Shown: piece by piece, positions 1 through 7,103 of the stretch
Layout: every line of letters begins with the position of its first letter
Position numbering within the stretch: the first letter of the stretch is position 1
Assembly (NCBI GenBank): GCA_044507115.1
Contig: JBIQJZ010000176.1
Span: 1-7,961, forward strand
Length of the DNA: 7,961 bases
DNA from: Chryseosolibacter sp044507115
GTDB taxonomy: Bacteria > Bacteroidota > Bacteroidia > Cytophagales > Cyclobacteriaceae
Direction: 5' to 3'
Position numbers and translations under genes: made by a program
Notes under the pieces: generated by a model
Database searches by the model: none
What the model was told of the DNA's origin: nothing
What the model saw: the letters and a program-made list of their open reading frames with translations, nothing else

Positions 1-641
1 GATACAAATAACATAAACGCTTCCGACTGATTCCTCTCGATAAAGTCAAGGGCTAAGTTCGTAATGGTGTCTACGTTATGAGCATCGTTTTCGGCATCCT
101 GCCAGGATTGCAATACTTTTCCAGAAGGCTTGTAAGTAACGAAGTGCTCATCAAACCCCTGCTTGTCCGGATTGTATGGCAGGCTTTGTGGCGGCGCCTT
201 TTCTATACTTAAATGCCACTTTCCAAAAATAGAGGTACGGTACCCTCTTTCCTTGAGCACTTCTGCAAAAGTCACTTCTTCCAGTGGCAAGAACTTTTGC
301 CAGTCAGGTTGACGAAGGCGAAACTCTTTGTTAGTACCCGGTATATAATTGGTAAGGTGTAACCTGGCCGGATATTTTCCGGTCATGATACTCGCCCGTG
401 TCGGGGAACATATTGAGGCGGCGGCATAGGCATTCGTAAACCGCATGCCCTCCTTAGCGAGTCCATCAATATTCGGAGTCTCATAATAAGAAGTGCCATA
501 ACACCCGATCTGCGAATAACCCAGGTCGTCCGCCAAAATGAAAATAATATTCGGCGGTGCTTTCTCCTGTTCGCATCCCGATCCAACAAATACCAGTACC
601 CACGCAAGCATGAGGAATGTCACCCTTCTATGTATCATCAT
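1..641 (-). CDS. Formylglycine-dependent sulfatase (arylsulfatase A-like), N-terminal part, truncated by window edge
   Basis: This gene encodes the first 213 residues of a type I sulfatase, which hydrolyses sulfate esters, here probably on a glycan. The metal-binding start of the alkaline phosphatase/sulfatase fold is visible as NIIFILADDLGY (residues 31-42, Asp38-Asp39). The sulfatase signature SICSPTRASIMTGKYPAR follows, with Cys78 in the CxPxR context that is converted to formylglycine. FGKWHL (139-144) carries the conserved Lys/His pair of the active site. The N-terminus is a short basic stretch, a hydrophobic segment and GSGC (Cys23), which suggests a lipoprotein signal, though the lipobox is not ideal. 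ATG 641 was chosen; ATG 638 is an equally possible start. The gene begins 47 bp after susD on the same strand, so co-transcription is likely. The C-terminal half lies outside the window. The sulfatase subfamily, and so the sulfate position attacked, cannot be assigned from this part. Confidence 0.93.
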   Translation of the reverse strand, partial: MMIHRRVTFLMLAWVLVFVGSGCEQEKAPPNIIFILADDLGYSQIGCYGTSYYETPNIDGLAKEGMRFTNAYAAASICSPTRASIMTGKYPARLHLTNYIPGTNKEFRLRQPDWQKFLPLEEVTFAEVLKERGYRTSIFGKWHLSIEKAPPQSLPYNPDKQGFDEHFVTYKPSGKVLQSWQDAENDAHNVDTITNLALDFIERNQSEAFMLFV

Positions 642-688
642 TCAACCAATATCCGCTAATTCATTGCAAGTTCAAAAATGTTACCAGA

Positions 689-2413
689 TCAATACCCGGG
701 GTTTTGTTCCAGTGTAGCTCCAGTATTCTTCTCAATCTCATTATAGGGAATAGGCCAAAGATTATGGTGGTCAAGGAACGTCGGACCAAGTAGAGGATGA
801 TACTTTCTTGCTCGTTCGACCGTCTTACCCAGCCTTTGCACAGTCATCAGGTGAGGCACTTCGAAATGCAGCTCCCTCATTCGCTCATCCAGAATATAAT
901 CGATGTCCAGATCTCCCTCCGATACCGGTTCAGCATTTGCTCTGCCACGTACCGCGTTGATATCCGCCGCTGCCAATCCCTTTTCACCTTTTCCTAGGTA
1001 CGCTTCAGCACGCAGGAGATAGGTTTCCGCCAGGCGGATAACATACTGGTCCTTCCAGTTCTTTTTACAAGGCTCAGTGTGGTCCATTGAACCTGGCACT
1101 GTTTGATCAGCTATCAGGAGCTCATCCGGGAAGTCGCCAAACGTAGCGCCTTTCGCAATAGTAGGATAGTAGTCGCGCATCGTATCGGTAAGCGACTTCT
1201 GGGGAAAAGTTAAGTTGTCCTTAATCAACCACTTTCCAACATGATCGGATGCCGGATTCTTGACGATCCAGTCTCGGATGATGTTATGCGGCGCATTCCG
1301 GATATCGCCAGGGCCACTTTTCTCCCAAAGCTCGTGTTCGAAATACCAGCCCGGCCGAACGAATCCACCACCACGGCCGCCGTAGTTTTCATTAGGATGC
1401 GGAATTATCTGTACTAGCTTTCCGTTGTTATTTTCGACCTTCAACTGCCAAAGACGCGGGATCTGCGCTCTGACCCCGTATCCGCCATCACCACCTCCAG
1501 GAACGTTATACGCAAACGGCATGATCCACAACGCTTCAGTATTTCCTACCGACCGGCTCTGATTTCCTTTGAAAAACAAATCCCAGTAAACGTCACCGCC
1601 GTCGAAATTTGGATCGTCATTAAATCCCAACAATTCCGGGCGCGCTATCTTATTGCCAAACCGATTTGTCATCAATCCGGTCGCAGGATTATCGATCACC
1701 TCACTCGCGGCCGCTATCGCGTCGTTCCACTTGCCGACCGAGATGTACAATTCTGCCAACAAATGTTTTGCTGCAAGCCTATTAACGCGGGAGACGTCGA
1801 CCTCCGTAATGTTTGGCAGGTTTGCTGCTGCAAACTCAAGATCTTCAATGCACTGCTCGTACACCTGCTCACGAGTTGAACGAACATAGTCTCTTTTAGG
1901 CTCTTTAGTCTCTTCCAGTACCAGTGGCACTCCACCGTAAATGTTGGCAAGCATCTTATGGGAAAGTGCCCGAAAGAACGCGGCCTCGGCGCGTATCTTG
2001 TTGCGTTGCGCCGGTGTCAGTTCATCACTCAATTCCGCTCTCTCCATAATGGCATTTGCGTTGTATATCATCCGGTAAGATGGTACCCAAAACAAGCTGT
2101 ACATATCCGACGTATTTGTTGACAGCAATACAGATTGCACGTTGTCCCATCGCGATTGATTCGGATAGGCTAACTCTGTCAAGCTCCAAAACAAACCTTC
2201 GTCATTTTCCATGAACAATGACCGGTAATCCGAATGCAAGTTCAATACTGCGGCATCAAAATCAGCATACGTAACAAAAGCATTCTCCGGTGAGTAAAAG
2301 TCCAGCGGTATTTCTTCTAAGAATGCAAACTCGTCGCATGACCAAAATGTGGTCAAGAAGATAAACACGAATACCTTCGATATTCCTAGTCTCTTATGTT
2401 TATTCGCTTTCAT
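689..2413 (-). CDS. susD: SusD/RagB family outer-membrane nutrient-binding lipoprotein
   Basis: This is the surface glycan-binding partner of the upstream SusC porter. SusD proteins sit as a lid over the SusC barrel and capture oligosaccharides. At 574 residues the length is normal. A type II signal peptide is visible: a basic start, hydrophobic residues 14-24, then a cysteine at 26 (FWSC). TPR-like helices follow, including YRMIYNANAIMERAE (113-127), KIRAEAAFFRAL onwards (139-165), a 209-241 helix pair ending in AIAAASEVID, and RLAETYLLRAEAYLGKG (460-476). The family C-terminus is present: ILDERMRELHFE (507-518), then LWPIPYNEIEKN and a terminal NPGY. Glycine-rich loops lie at 303-313 and 344-350. 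The gene starts 11 bp after the susC stop and is surely in the same transcript. The symbol marks family membership only; starch is not implied. Ligand specificity cannot be read from the sequence. Confidence 0.96.
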   Translation of the reverse strand: MKANKHKRLGISKVFVFIFLTTFWSCDEFAFLEEIPLDFYSPENAFVTYADFDAAVLNLHSDYRSLFMENDEGLFWSLTELAYPNQSRWDNVQSVLLSTNTSDMYSLFWVPSYRMIYNANAIMERAELSDELTPAQRNKIRAEAAFFRALSHKMLANIYGGVPLVLEETKEPKRDYVRSTREQVYEQCIEDLEFAAANLPNITEVDVSRVNRLAAKHLLAELYISVGKWNDAIAAASEVIDNPATGLMTNRFGNKIARPELLGFNDDPNFDGGDVYWDLFFKGNQSRSVGNTEALWIMPFAYNVPGGGDGGYGVRAQIPRLWQLKVENNNGKLVQIIPHPNENYGGRGGGFVRPGWYFEHELWEKSGPGDIRNAPHNIIRDWIVKNPASDHVGKWLIKDNLTFPQKSLTDTMRDYYPTIAKGATFGDFPDELLIADQTVPGSMDHTEPCKKNWKDQYVIRLAETYLLRAEAYLGKGEKGLAAADINAVRGRANAEPVSEGDLDIDYILDERMRELHFEVPHLMTVQRLGKTVERARKYHPLLGPTFLDHHNLWPIPYNEIEKNTGATLEQNPGY

Positions 2414-2424
2414 GGCGTTATTTT

Positions 2425-5400
2425 TTAGATATCAACATTAATCCCGATTGTGTAGCTCTTCAACACCGGAACTCCCTTCCGTGTAATCGTTTGGTTTGTC
2501 TCTGGATCCCAACCATTCCACTTAGTCAGTGTGAGAAGGTTTTTACCACTGAAATAAATTCGCGCATTCTTCAGACCTGCCTTGGACACCACCGCCTGAG
2601 GAATGCTATAGGATAGTGAAACGTTCTGCAAACGAACAAAACTCCTGTCTCCATAAAGATTGCCTCTTGCACCACTCGCCGTATAGATTCCTGGTCTTTG
2701 ATACCTTCCGTTCGGATTTTCGGGCGTCCAATAATCCAAACCTGCGGGAAAAGCGTACCGAAAGTGCATTTCAGAATTAATGGCATCAAACTCTGCATAG
2801 TTATCCGGCCCCAAGTAGTAATTCTTTCCGCCTTGTATCGAGTACACAGAAACCTTTAATGTAAAGTTCTTATAGTTTACAGTGTTATTGATAGCAAATT
2901 GATAGGCAGGTGAACTGAAACCGATGATCGTCTTGTCCCTGGGATCAATAACTCCGTCGTTGTTCCGATCGATTGGTCTGTTTGCGCCGACATCCTGCCC
3001 GGCCGGAATCTCATCGCCCAACTGCCATTTTCCATCGATTTCGTAATCAAAAATGGCATCGATTGATTGTCCTATAAACAATCCCTCCGAGATCAAATCA
3101 TCCTCCACCCCATCACCATCAAGATCAAATCCCAATAACTCCTTCAGCTGATTTCTATTTCTTGTGTAGGTAATTGAACTAGACCACTGAAGGTCCGACT
3201 TCGCAATGTTGACGGTCGTAAGCATTATCTCAAGCCCGCGATTGTGCAGTTTTCCAAGATTATCCGGGAAAGTAGTGTAGCGGCTGATGGCAGGGATATC
3301 CACGCGATAGAACAGATTCGTGGTGTTAGTGTTGTAGTAGTCAATCGAGCCCACGACTCTGTTGTTCAATATTCCAAAATCGATACCAACGTTTGTTCCT
3401 GTCTTGCGTTCCCATTTCAAGTTTGGACTTTCAAGACTGGTAATTCTTTGCGTATAAAGCGGAGCACTCGAGAGATCAATGAAACCGTAGTCTCCACCCA
3501 CAGTCGCCAAAGTCTGATACCGGCCAATCGTGCGATTACCTACAGTACCATATGACGTCCTTAATTTTAACTGACTTAAAAAAGACAGATTGTCATTAGC
3601 GAATGACTCCTCCATCACATTCCAGGCAACTGATACCGAAGGGAATACACCAAATTTGTTTCCCTTGCCAAGGCCTGAGAATCCATCCCGCCGAATTGTA
3701 CCGGTGATGAGATACTTGTCTTTAAATCCATAGAACAGGCGCGCCATGGAATACAAGCTTGCCTCCTTCCACGCTCCCGAGGAAGCGCGTTGCTGTTCCG
3801 AGCTGCCAACCTGAAGCCTGTTATACCCCAAAACACCATTTATGAAACTCCGGGAAAGAGCCTCAGTGTTGTCGTTGGTCTGTAATTCAGCACCATAAAG
3901 TAAGGTCAACTGAATATTGTGCGTATTGTTAAAGGTGCGATTGTACGACAGAATGTTGTCCATTTGCTGATCCATGTTGAATCCAATCGACTTGGAGGCC
4001 TCTCCTTGGAAATCTGCAGCGTAGGACCGGTAGCGGTATTGTCGTGACCGTTGATAGTTATTCGCAACGTTGACCTTATAAGACAAACCCTGCAGAAAAG
4101 GGAAATCTACTTTGGCGTAAACGTTGCCAAATAAAGCCAGCCTTTCATTAAAATCGTCTCTTTCAAACTGGAGATATGGATTAATCTGGCCTGCGAGGAT
4201 CGTACGATATCGAACGCCGTTCGCATCTGTGTCGGTAGCATACGGTTCAATATACCTGTCTGTTGTGTTGCCGGTAGCACCTGAGTAGTCGTTGACCCCA
4301 ATAAATGATTGGACACCAACCTCCAGCCAATCCGTGATGTAATTCGTAATATTAATGCGACCAGTTAAGCGCTCGTACTTTTCATTGTGCAAGTAGCCTT
4401 GTTGCTCATTATAACCGATTGAAATGAGGTAGTTAGCTTTCTCAAGGCTATTGGATATTGAGATGTTATGATTTTGACTGTACATAAAATCATTCGTCAA
4501 TACATCATACCAGTTTGTTGTTCGACCGTCCTGGTAAGCCATGCCTTCCTCATTGACAGAAAAAACACTTGTAATATCCCAATTGGGATTCTTCTCCAGA
4601 TAGCCAGATTCAGCAGTTCTGCTTTGAAAGATGTCTGATTCTTCAGTCTTTTTGTAAAATCCTTCAGCGCCTGGCGGAGCCAACTCCTTTACGGGGTCAC
4701 TGATTGCGAAGTACCCTGAATACGAAATCACAGGTTTGCCTTTTACACCACCTCCACTCTTTGTGGTGATCAGGATTACACCATTTGTAGCTTGCGACCC
4801 GTAAACCGACGCAGCACTCACATCCTTCAAAATATCAACCGTGGCGATATCCGCAGGATTAATGTCGTTTATTCTCCCTCTGAAAATAACGCCGTCGACA
4901 ACAATCAACGGTGAACTCGAACCTGCAAGGGTAGACTTACCCCGAATCAACATACTCGGTTCCTGACCTGCCTGTGTGATCTGACCCACATCCAACCCCG
5001 GAGCAACACCTCTTAGTCCCTCAAAAATTGATGTAGCCGGTGACTCCGCTAATGCGTCTATATCCGCCCGAATGATAGAACCTGTCAAGTCACTTTTCCT
5101 TTGCGTTCCATATCCCACCACAACAACTTCCTCCAACTTGGTGATGTCTTCAGTCATCGTCGCATTCACAACGTTCCTCCCGTTGATGGGCACTTCGAGA
5201 TTGACGTACCCGATATAGGAAAAGATAAGCACTCCATTCACATCAGAAACCCTAAGAGAATATTTTCCATCGACATCCGTCACCGTTCCCTCAGTCGTGC
5301 CCTTCAACAAGACATTCACACCCGGAAGGGGTTCTCCCGATTCAGACGTAACACTCCCTGACACCACGTCATCCAGCGACCCAAGGCTGTATTCCATGGT

Positions 5401-5790
5401 CCCCCGGTTGTATGTTCCATCGTTCGACTCAATCAGTTGAATCACGATCATCTGATCTTCTATTAGCTCGTACCCAATAGAATAAGGCGAAAACAGTTTA
5501 TTAAGTACATCAGCGAGCCTCTCATTCCTCACATTGATAGAGAGGTCACCAATTCCCCCGATCGATGATTTGTAGGCGAATTTTACCTGCACCTGATTCT
5601 GAATTTCATTCAGGACGTCCTTCATCGACTGGTTCTGAATTTCCAGCGTGATCTTTTTATCAAGCACTTTCTGGGCGTTGGTTACCGCGGCGAACGAAAC
5701 ACCCCAAGTGATCAATAGAATCACCACCTGTCCGATGGACAGCTTCATCACCTTGCGAAATGAAGCATAGTTCTGTAGATGATTTTCCAT
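2425..5790 (-). CDS. susC: SusC/RagA family TonB-linked outer-membrane transporter with N-terminal STN signalling domain
   Basis: This is the TonB-dependent porter of a SusCD pair, importing oligosaccharides across the outer membrane. Domain order over 1121 residues: signal peptide with hydrophobic core about 18-37 and a likely cut after TNAQ; STN (secretin/TonB short N-terminal) domain about 46-118; carboxypeptidase-regulatory-like beta domain about 143-215 (GEPLPGVNVLLKGT, GTVTDVDGKYSL); the SusC signature EEVVVVGYGTQRKSDLTGSI at 220-239; plug about 240-345 (PLIVVDG, NDINPADIATVDILKDVSAASVYGS); then the 22-strand-type barrel to the C-terminus. The STN domain is characteristic of transducers that signal to FecR anti-sigma factors, and a fecR/ECF pair lies just upstream. 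Two acidic EF-hand-like loops lie in the barrel region (889-898, 941-952). ATG 5790 was chosen; Met15 is an alternative that keeps the signal peptide. The stop lies 11 bp before susD. Confidence 0.97.
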   Translation of the reverse strand: MENHLQNYASFRKVMKLSIGQVVILLITWGVSFAAVTNAQKVLDKKITLEIQNQSMKDVLNEIQNQVQVKFAYKSSIGGIGDLSINVRNERLADVLNKLFSPYSIGYELIEDQMIVIQLIESNDGTYNRGTMEYSLGSLDDVVSGSVTSESGEPLPGVNVLLKGTTEGTVTDVDGKYSLRVSDVNGVLIFSYIGYVNLEVPINGRNVVNATMTEDITKLEEVVVVGYGTQRKSDLTGSIIRADIDALAESPATSIFEGLRGVAPGLDVGQITQAGQEPSMLIRGKSTLAGSSSPLIVVDGVIFRGRINDINPADIATVDILKDVSAASVYGSQATNGVILITTKSGGGVKGKPVISYSGYFAISDPVKELAPPGAEGFYKKTEESDIFQSRTAESGYLEKNPNWDITSVFSVNEEGMAYQDGRTTNWYDVLTNDFMYSQNHNISISNSLEKANYLISIGYNEQQGYLHNEKYERLTGRINITNYITDWLEVGVQSFIGVNDYSGATGNTTDRYIEPYATDTDANGVRYRTILAGQINPYLQFERDDFNERLALFGNVYAKVDFPFLQGLSYKVNVANNYQRSRQYRYRSYAADFQGEASKSIGFNMDQQMDNILSYNRTFNNTHNIQLTLLYGAELQTNDNTEALSRSFINGVLGYNRLQVGSSEQQRASSGAWKEASLYSMARLFYGFKDKYLITGTIRRDGFSGLGKGNKFGVFPSVSVAWNVMEESFANDNLSFLSQLKLRTSYGTVGNRTIGRYQTLATVGGDYGFIDLSSAPLYTQRITSLESPNLKWERKTGTNVGIDFGILNNRVVGSIDYYNTNTTNLFYRVDIPAISRYTTFPDNLGKLHNRGLEIMLTTVNIAKSDLQWSSSITYTRNRNQLKELLGFDLDGDGVEDDLISEGLFIGQSIDAIFDYEIDGKWQLGDEIPAGQDVGANRPIDRNNDGVIDPRDKTIIGFSSPAYQFAINNTVNYKNFTLKVSVYSIQGGKNYYLGPDNYAEFDAINSEMHFRYAFPAGLDYWTPENPNGRYQRPGIYTASGARGNLYGDRSFVRLQNVSLSYSIPQAVVSKAGLKNARIYFSGKNLLTLTKWNGWDPETNQTITRKGVPVLKSYTIGINVDI

Positions 5791-5827
5791 ACTTGGTCAG
5801 TTTGTTTTAAACACTATATCTATAATT

Positions 5828-5841
5828 AAGAGGATCCTCTT
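5828..5841. repeat. 14-bp perfect palindrome upstream of susC
   Basis: AAGAGGATCCTCTT is identical to its own reverse complement and lies 38-51 bp before the susC ATG. The flanking bases do not extend the symmetry. It could be a dimer-binding operator or a small hairpin in the leader. The core octamer AGGATCCT also occurs before fecR. Nothing in the sequence proves function. Confidence 0.5.
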
Positions 5842-5879
5842 CCTACTTTACGGGATCTGTACATGTCTACTAACACCAT

Positions 5880-5894
5880 GTGATAGTCGTGATA
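5880..5894. repeat. Short direct repeat GTGATA-N3-GTGATA upstream of susC
   Basis: Two copies of GTGATA (TATCAC on the coding strand) are separated by three bases, giving a 9-bp period, about 40 bp after the fecR stop and 90-105 bp before susC. It lies in the right region for an activator site, but it is short enough to be chance. Confidence 0.25.
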
Positions 5895-5932
5895 CCCGCT
5901 GCGTTCTTTTCTTTCAGCCTCGATCGAATTTG

Positions 5933-6994
5933 CTAAGGATTGCTGTCGCAACCCGGGCCACTTACCACAACCTTTCTCCCATCTATGGAATACTCGCCAT
6001 TAATCGCCTTCGACAAAGCCTCTAGACCGACATGCATCTCAAGACCACTGAAGTCACCGGTAATGACACACCCGTTCAACGTCTCATCCGAAACCTGAAT
6101 GTCAATATCGAACTCTGCGTTAAAAACCTTGATAATATCCGCCACTCGCGCTTCCTCGAATAGGAACTTTCGCTTCGCCACTGTGGCCACGACGCCGTTG
6201 TCTACCGGCGTTTCTACAAGTACATCTTCCTTCCGGGAGTAGGTCGCCTTCTTATTGGGACGGAGAACTACCTGGCGTGTCGTTCCACCATCTGTATGCC
6301 CAACCGATACCATCACCTCTCCGGAAACCACAGCAACCTCCGGCAGATCCTGATACTCATGATCCTTAATGTTAAAACTGGTCCCCAGGACCCTCGTGGT
6401 AAAACTCGGAGAGTGAATAATAAAAGGCTTCTTAACGTCTCTGGCGATATCAAAGAATGCTTCTCCGATAAGCCTCACCTCACGAGTGGTCGCATCGAAG
6501 CGTTCCGGAAATTCCAATCGGCTATCACCCTTCAACCAGACCACGCTGCCATCGGGCAAGTAGAGAACAGGCGCCGAACTTTGAAGTACTTGTGCCTTGA
6601 TCTGCGTATCCTCCACGTTAGTCGCAAGACTTGCGTCTTTGCTCCGCGATGGATTATCAGAATAGAAGTAAAACCCAACAGCAATACTTAATACAAGTAC
6701 TGCGGCTGCCGGCCAGAGCACCGCATATTCATGAAGATGCAATCGGCGCAAAATCGAGCGTGATTCGCGTGCATCACGGCTCGTCGAACGCCGTTCGATA
6801 TTTCTATAGATATTGTCACGCATGGCAGCCTTAATCGCCCCCTGTTTAACAACGTCGGACAGTCCAGGTACCTCCACATCGTCATAGGACTGGTACCACC
6901 GCCTGACAATCTCCATCTCCTCGGGTGTACACTGTCCGTTTTGATACCGTTTTAGTAATCTTTCAGCCTCTTCCTTTGTAATTTTTCGCGACAT
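5933..6994 (-). CDS. fecR: FecR-family anti-sigma factor (inner-membrane signal transducer)
   Basis: This protein is expected to hold the neighbouring ECF sigma factor at the cytoplasmic face of the inner membrane and release it when the SusC transducer signals. Residues below count from Met at 6994 (353 residues). The cytoplasmic anti-sigma domain is about 4-40 (ITKEEAERLLKRYQNGQ, CTPEEMEIVRRWYQS). One membrane segment lies at about 90-111 (VLWPAAAVLVLSIAVGFYF). The periplasmic FecR domain is about 140-235, with LPDGSVVWLKGDSRLEFP, VRLIGEAFFDIARD and TRVLGTSFNIK. The C-terminal DUF4974/STN-like domain is about 276-345 (FLFEEARVADIIKVFNAEF to DGRKVVV). An upstream in-frame ATG at 7054 would add 20 residues that do not resemble the family N-terminus, so 6994 is preferred. 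Neither start has a Shine-Dalgarno sequence at usual spacing. The symbol denotes the family, not iron citrate control. Confidence 0.93.
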   Translation of the reverse strand: MSRKITKEEAERLLKRYQNGQCTPEEMEIVRRWYQSYDDVEVPGLSDVVKQGAIKAAMRDNIYRNIERRSTSRDARESRSILRRLHLHEYAVLWPAAAVLVLSIAVGFYFYSDNPSRSKDASLATNVEDTQIKAQVLQSSAPVLYLPDGSVVWLKGDSRLEFPERFDATTREVRLIGEAFFDIARDVKKPFIIHSPSFTTRVLGTSFNIKDHEYQDLPEVAVVSGEVMVSVGHTDGGTTRQVVLRPNKKATYSRKEDVLVETPVDNGVVATVAKRKFLFEEARVADIIKVFNAEFDIDIQVSDETLNGCVITGDFSGLEMHVGLEALSKAINGEYSIDGRKVVVSGPGCDSNP

Positions 6995-7009
6995 GACTGT
7001 TGTGATTTG

Positions 7010-7017
7010 AGGATCCT
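7010..7017. repeat. AGGATCCT palindromic octamer upstream of fecR
   Basis: This octamer lies 16-23 bp before the preferred fecR start. It is the same octamer that forms the core of the 14-bp palindrome before susC, with the shared 9-mer GAGGATCCT on the plus strand. A shared binding site is possible, but eight bases are weak evidence. Confidence 0.3.
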
Positions 7018-7031
7018 TACCATAGTAGACA

Positions 7032-7049
7032 ACTCCCTCAAGGGGGAGT
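7032..7049. repeat. Inverted repeat ACTCCC-N6-GGGAGT before fecR
   Basis: A perfect 6-bp stem with a 6-base loop lies 38-55 bp upstream of the preferred fecR start, or just inside the gene if it starts at 7054. On the transcript strand no T-run follows, so it is not a standard rho-independent terminator. It could be a translational or RNA-stability hairpin. Confidence 0.35.
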
Positions 7050-7064
7050 ACCATAGAGAAGAGG

Positions 7065-7082
7065 AAAAAAATAGATTTTTTT
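7065..7082. repeat. A/T-only inverted repeat after the sigma gene stop
   Basis: Seven A plus T, then AG, then A plus seven T, form a perfect inverted repeat with 8-base arms, starting about 21 bp after the sigma stop. It contains long A and T tracts, so it may simply be bent or flexible DNA. As an RNA hairpin it would be weak. Confidence 0.35.
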
Positions 7083-7103
7083 TGAAGGAGTGTTGATTGA
7101 CCC

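Larger units (their letters stand above)
5791..5932 (-). promoter_or_regulatory. Intergenic region upstream of susC, probable promoter/control region
   Basis: This 142-bp gap separates fecR from susC and should hold the promoter of the susC-susD-sulfatase transcript. I see no TAnnTTTG housekeeping -7 element on the minus strand. That would fit a promoter read by a dedicated ECF sigma factor, but this is inference only. The gap contains a 14-bp perfect palindrome and a short direct repeat, listed separately. No rho-independent terminator (GC stem followed by T-run) was found after the fecR stop, so read-through from fecR remains possible. Confidence 0.45.
6995..7103 (-). promoter_or_regulatory. 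Spacer/leader between sigma gene and fecR, with inverted repeats
   Basis: If fecR starts at 6994, this 109-bp stretch is untranslated and longer than expected inside a sigma/anti-sigma operon. It holds an AGGATCCT octamer, a GC-containing 6-bp-stem inverted repeat and an A/T-only inverted repeat, listed separately. If fecR instead starts at 7054, the spacer shrinks to 49 bp and the first two elements become coding. No TAnnTTTG promoter element was seen. Confidence 0.4.

Noticed and set aside
383..607. 74-codon minus-strand open frame overlapping the sulfatase start
   Set aside because: The alternative frame in the same strand carries the DD, CxPxR and GKWH sulfatase motifs without interruption, so this arginine-rich frame is a shadow.
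642..688. Terminator or promoter between susD and the sulfatase gene
   Set aside because: The 47-bp gap shows no stem with a T-run and no TAnnTTTG element, so co-transcription is the simpler reading.
3244..3555. 103-codon plus-strand open frame antisense to susC
   Set aside because: It lies wholly inside the susC barrel region, whose translation is unmistakable, and its own translation shows no domain or signal. It is a shadow of susC.
6296..6691. 131-codon plus-strand open frame antisense to fecR
   Set aside because: It is entirely within the FecR domain coding region, its translation is low in recognisable features, and the minus-strand frame has clear family motifs.
7032..7082. Possible rho-independent terminator after the sigma gene
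   Set aside because: On the transcript strand the A/T tract comes before the GC-containing hairpin, and no T-run follows that hairpin, so the order is wrong for a terminator.
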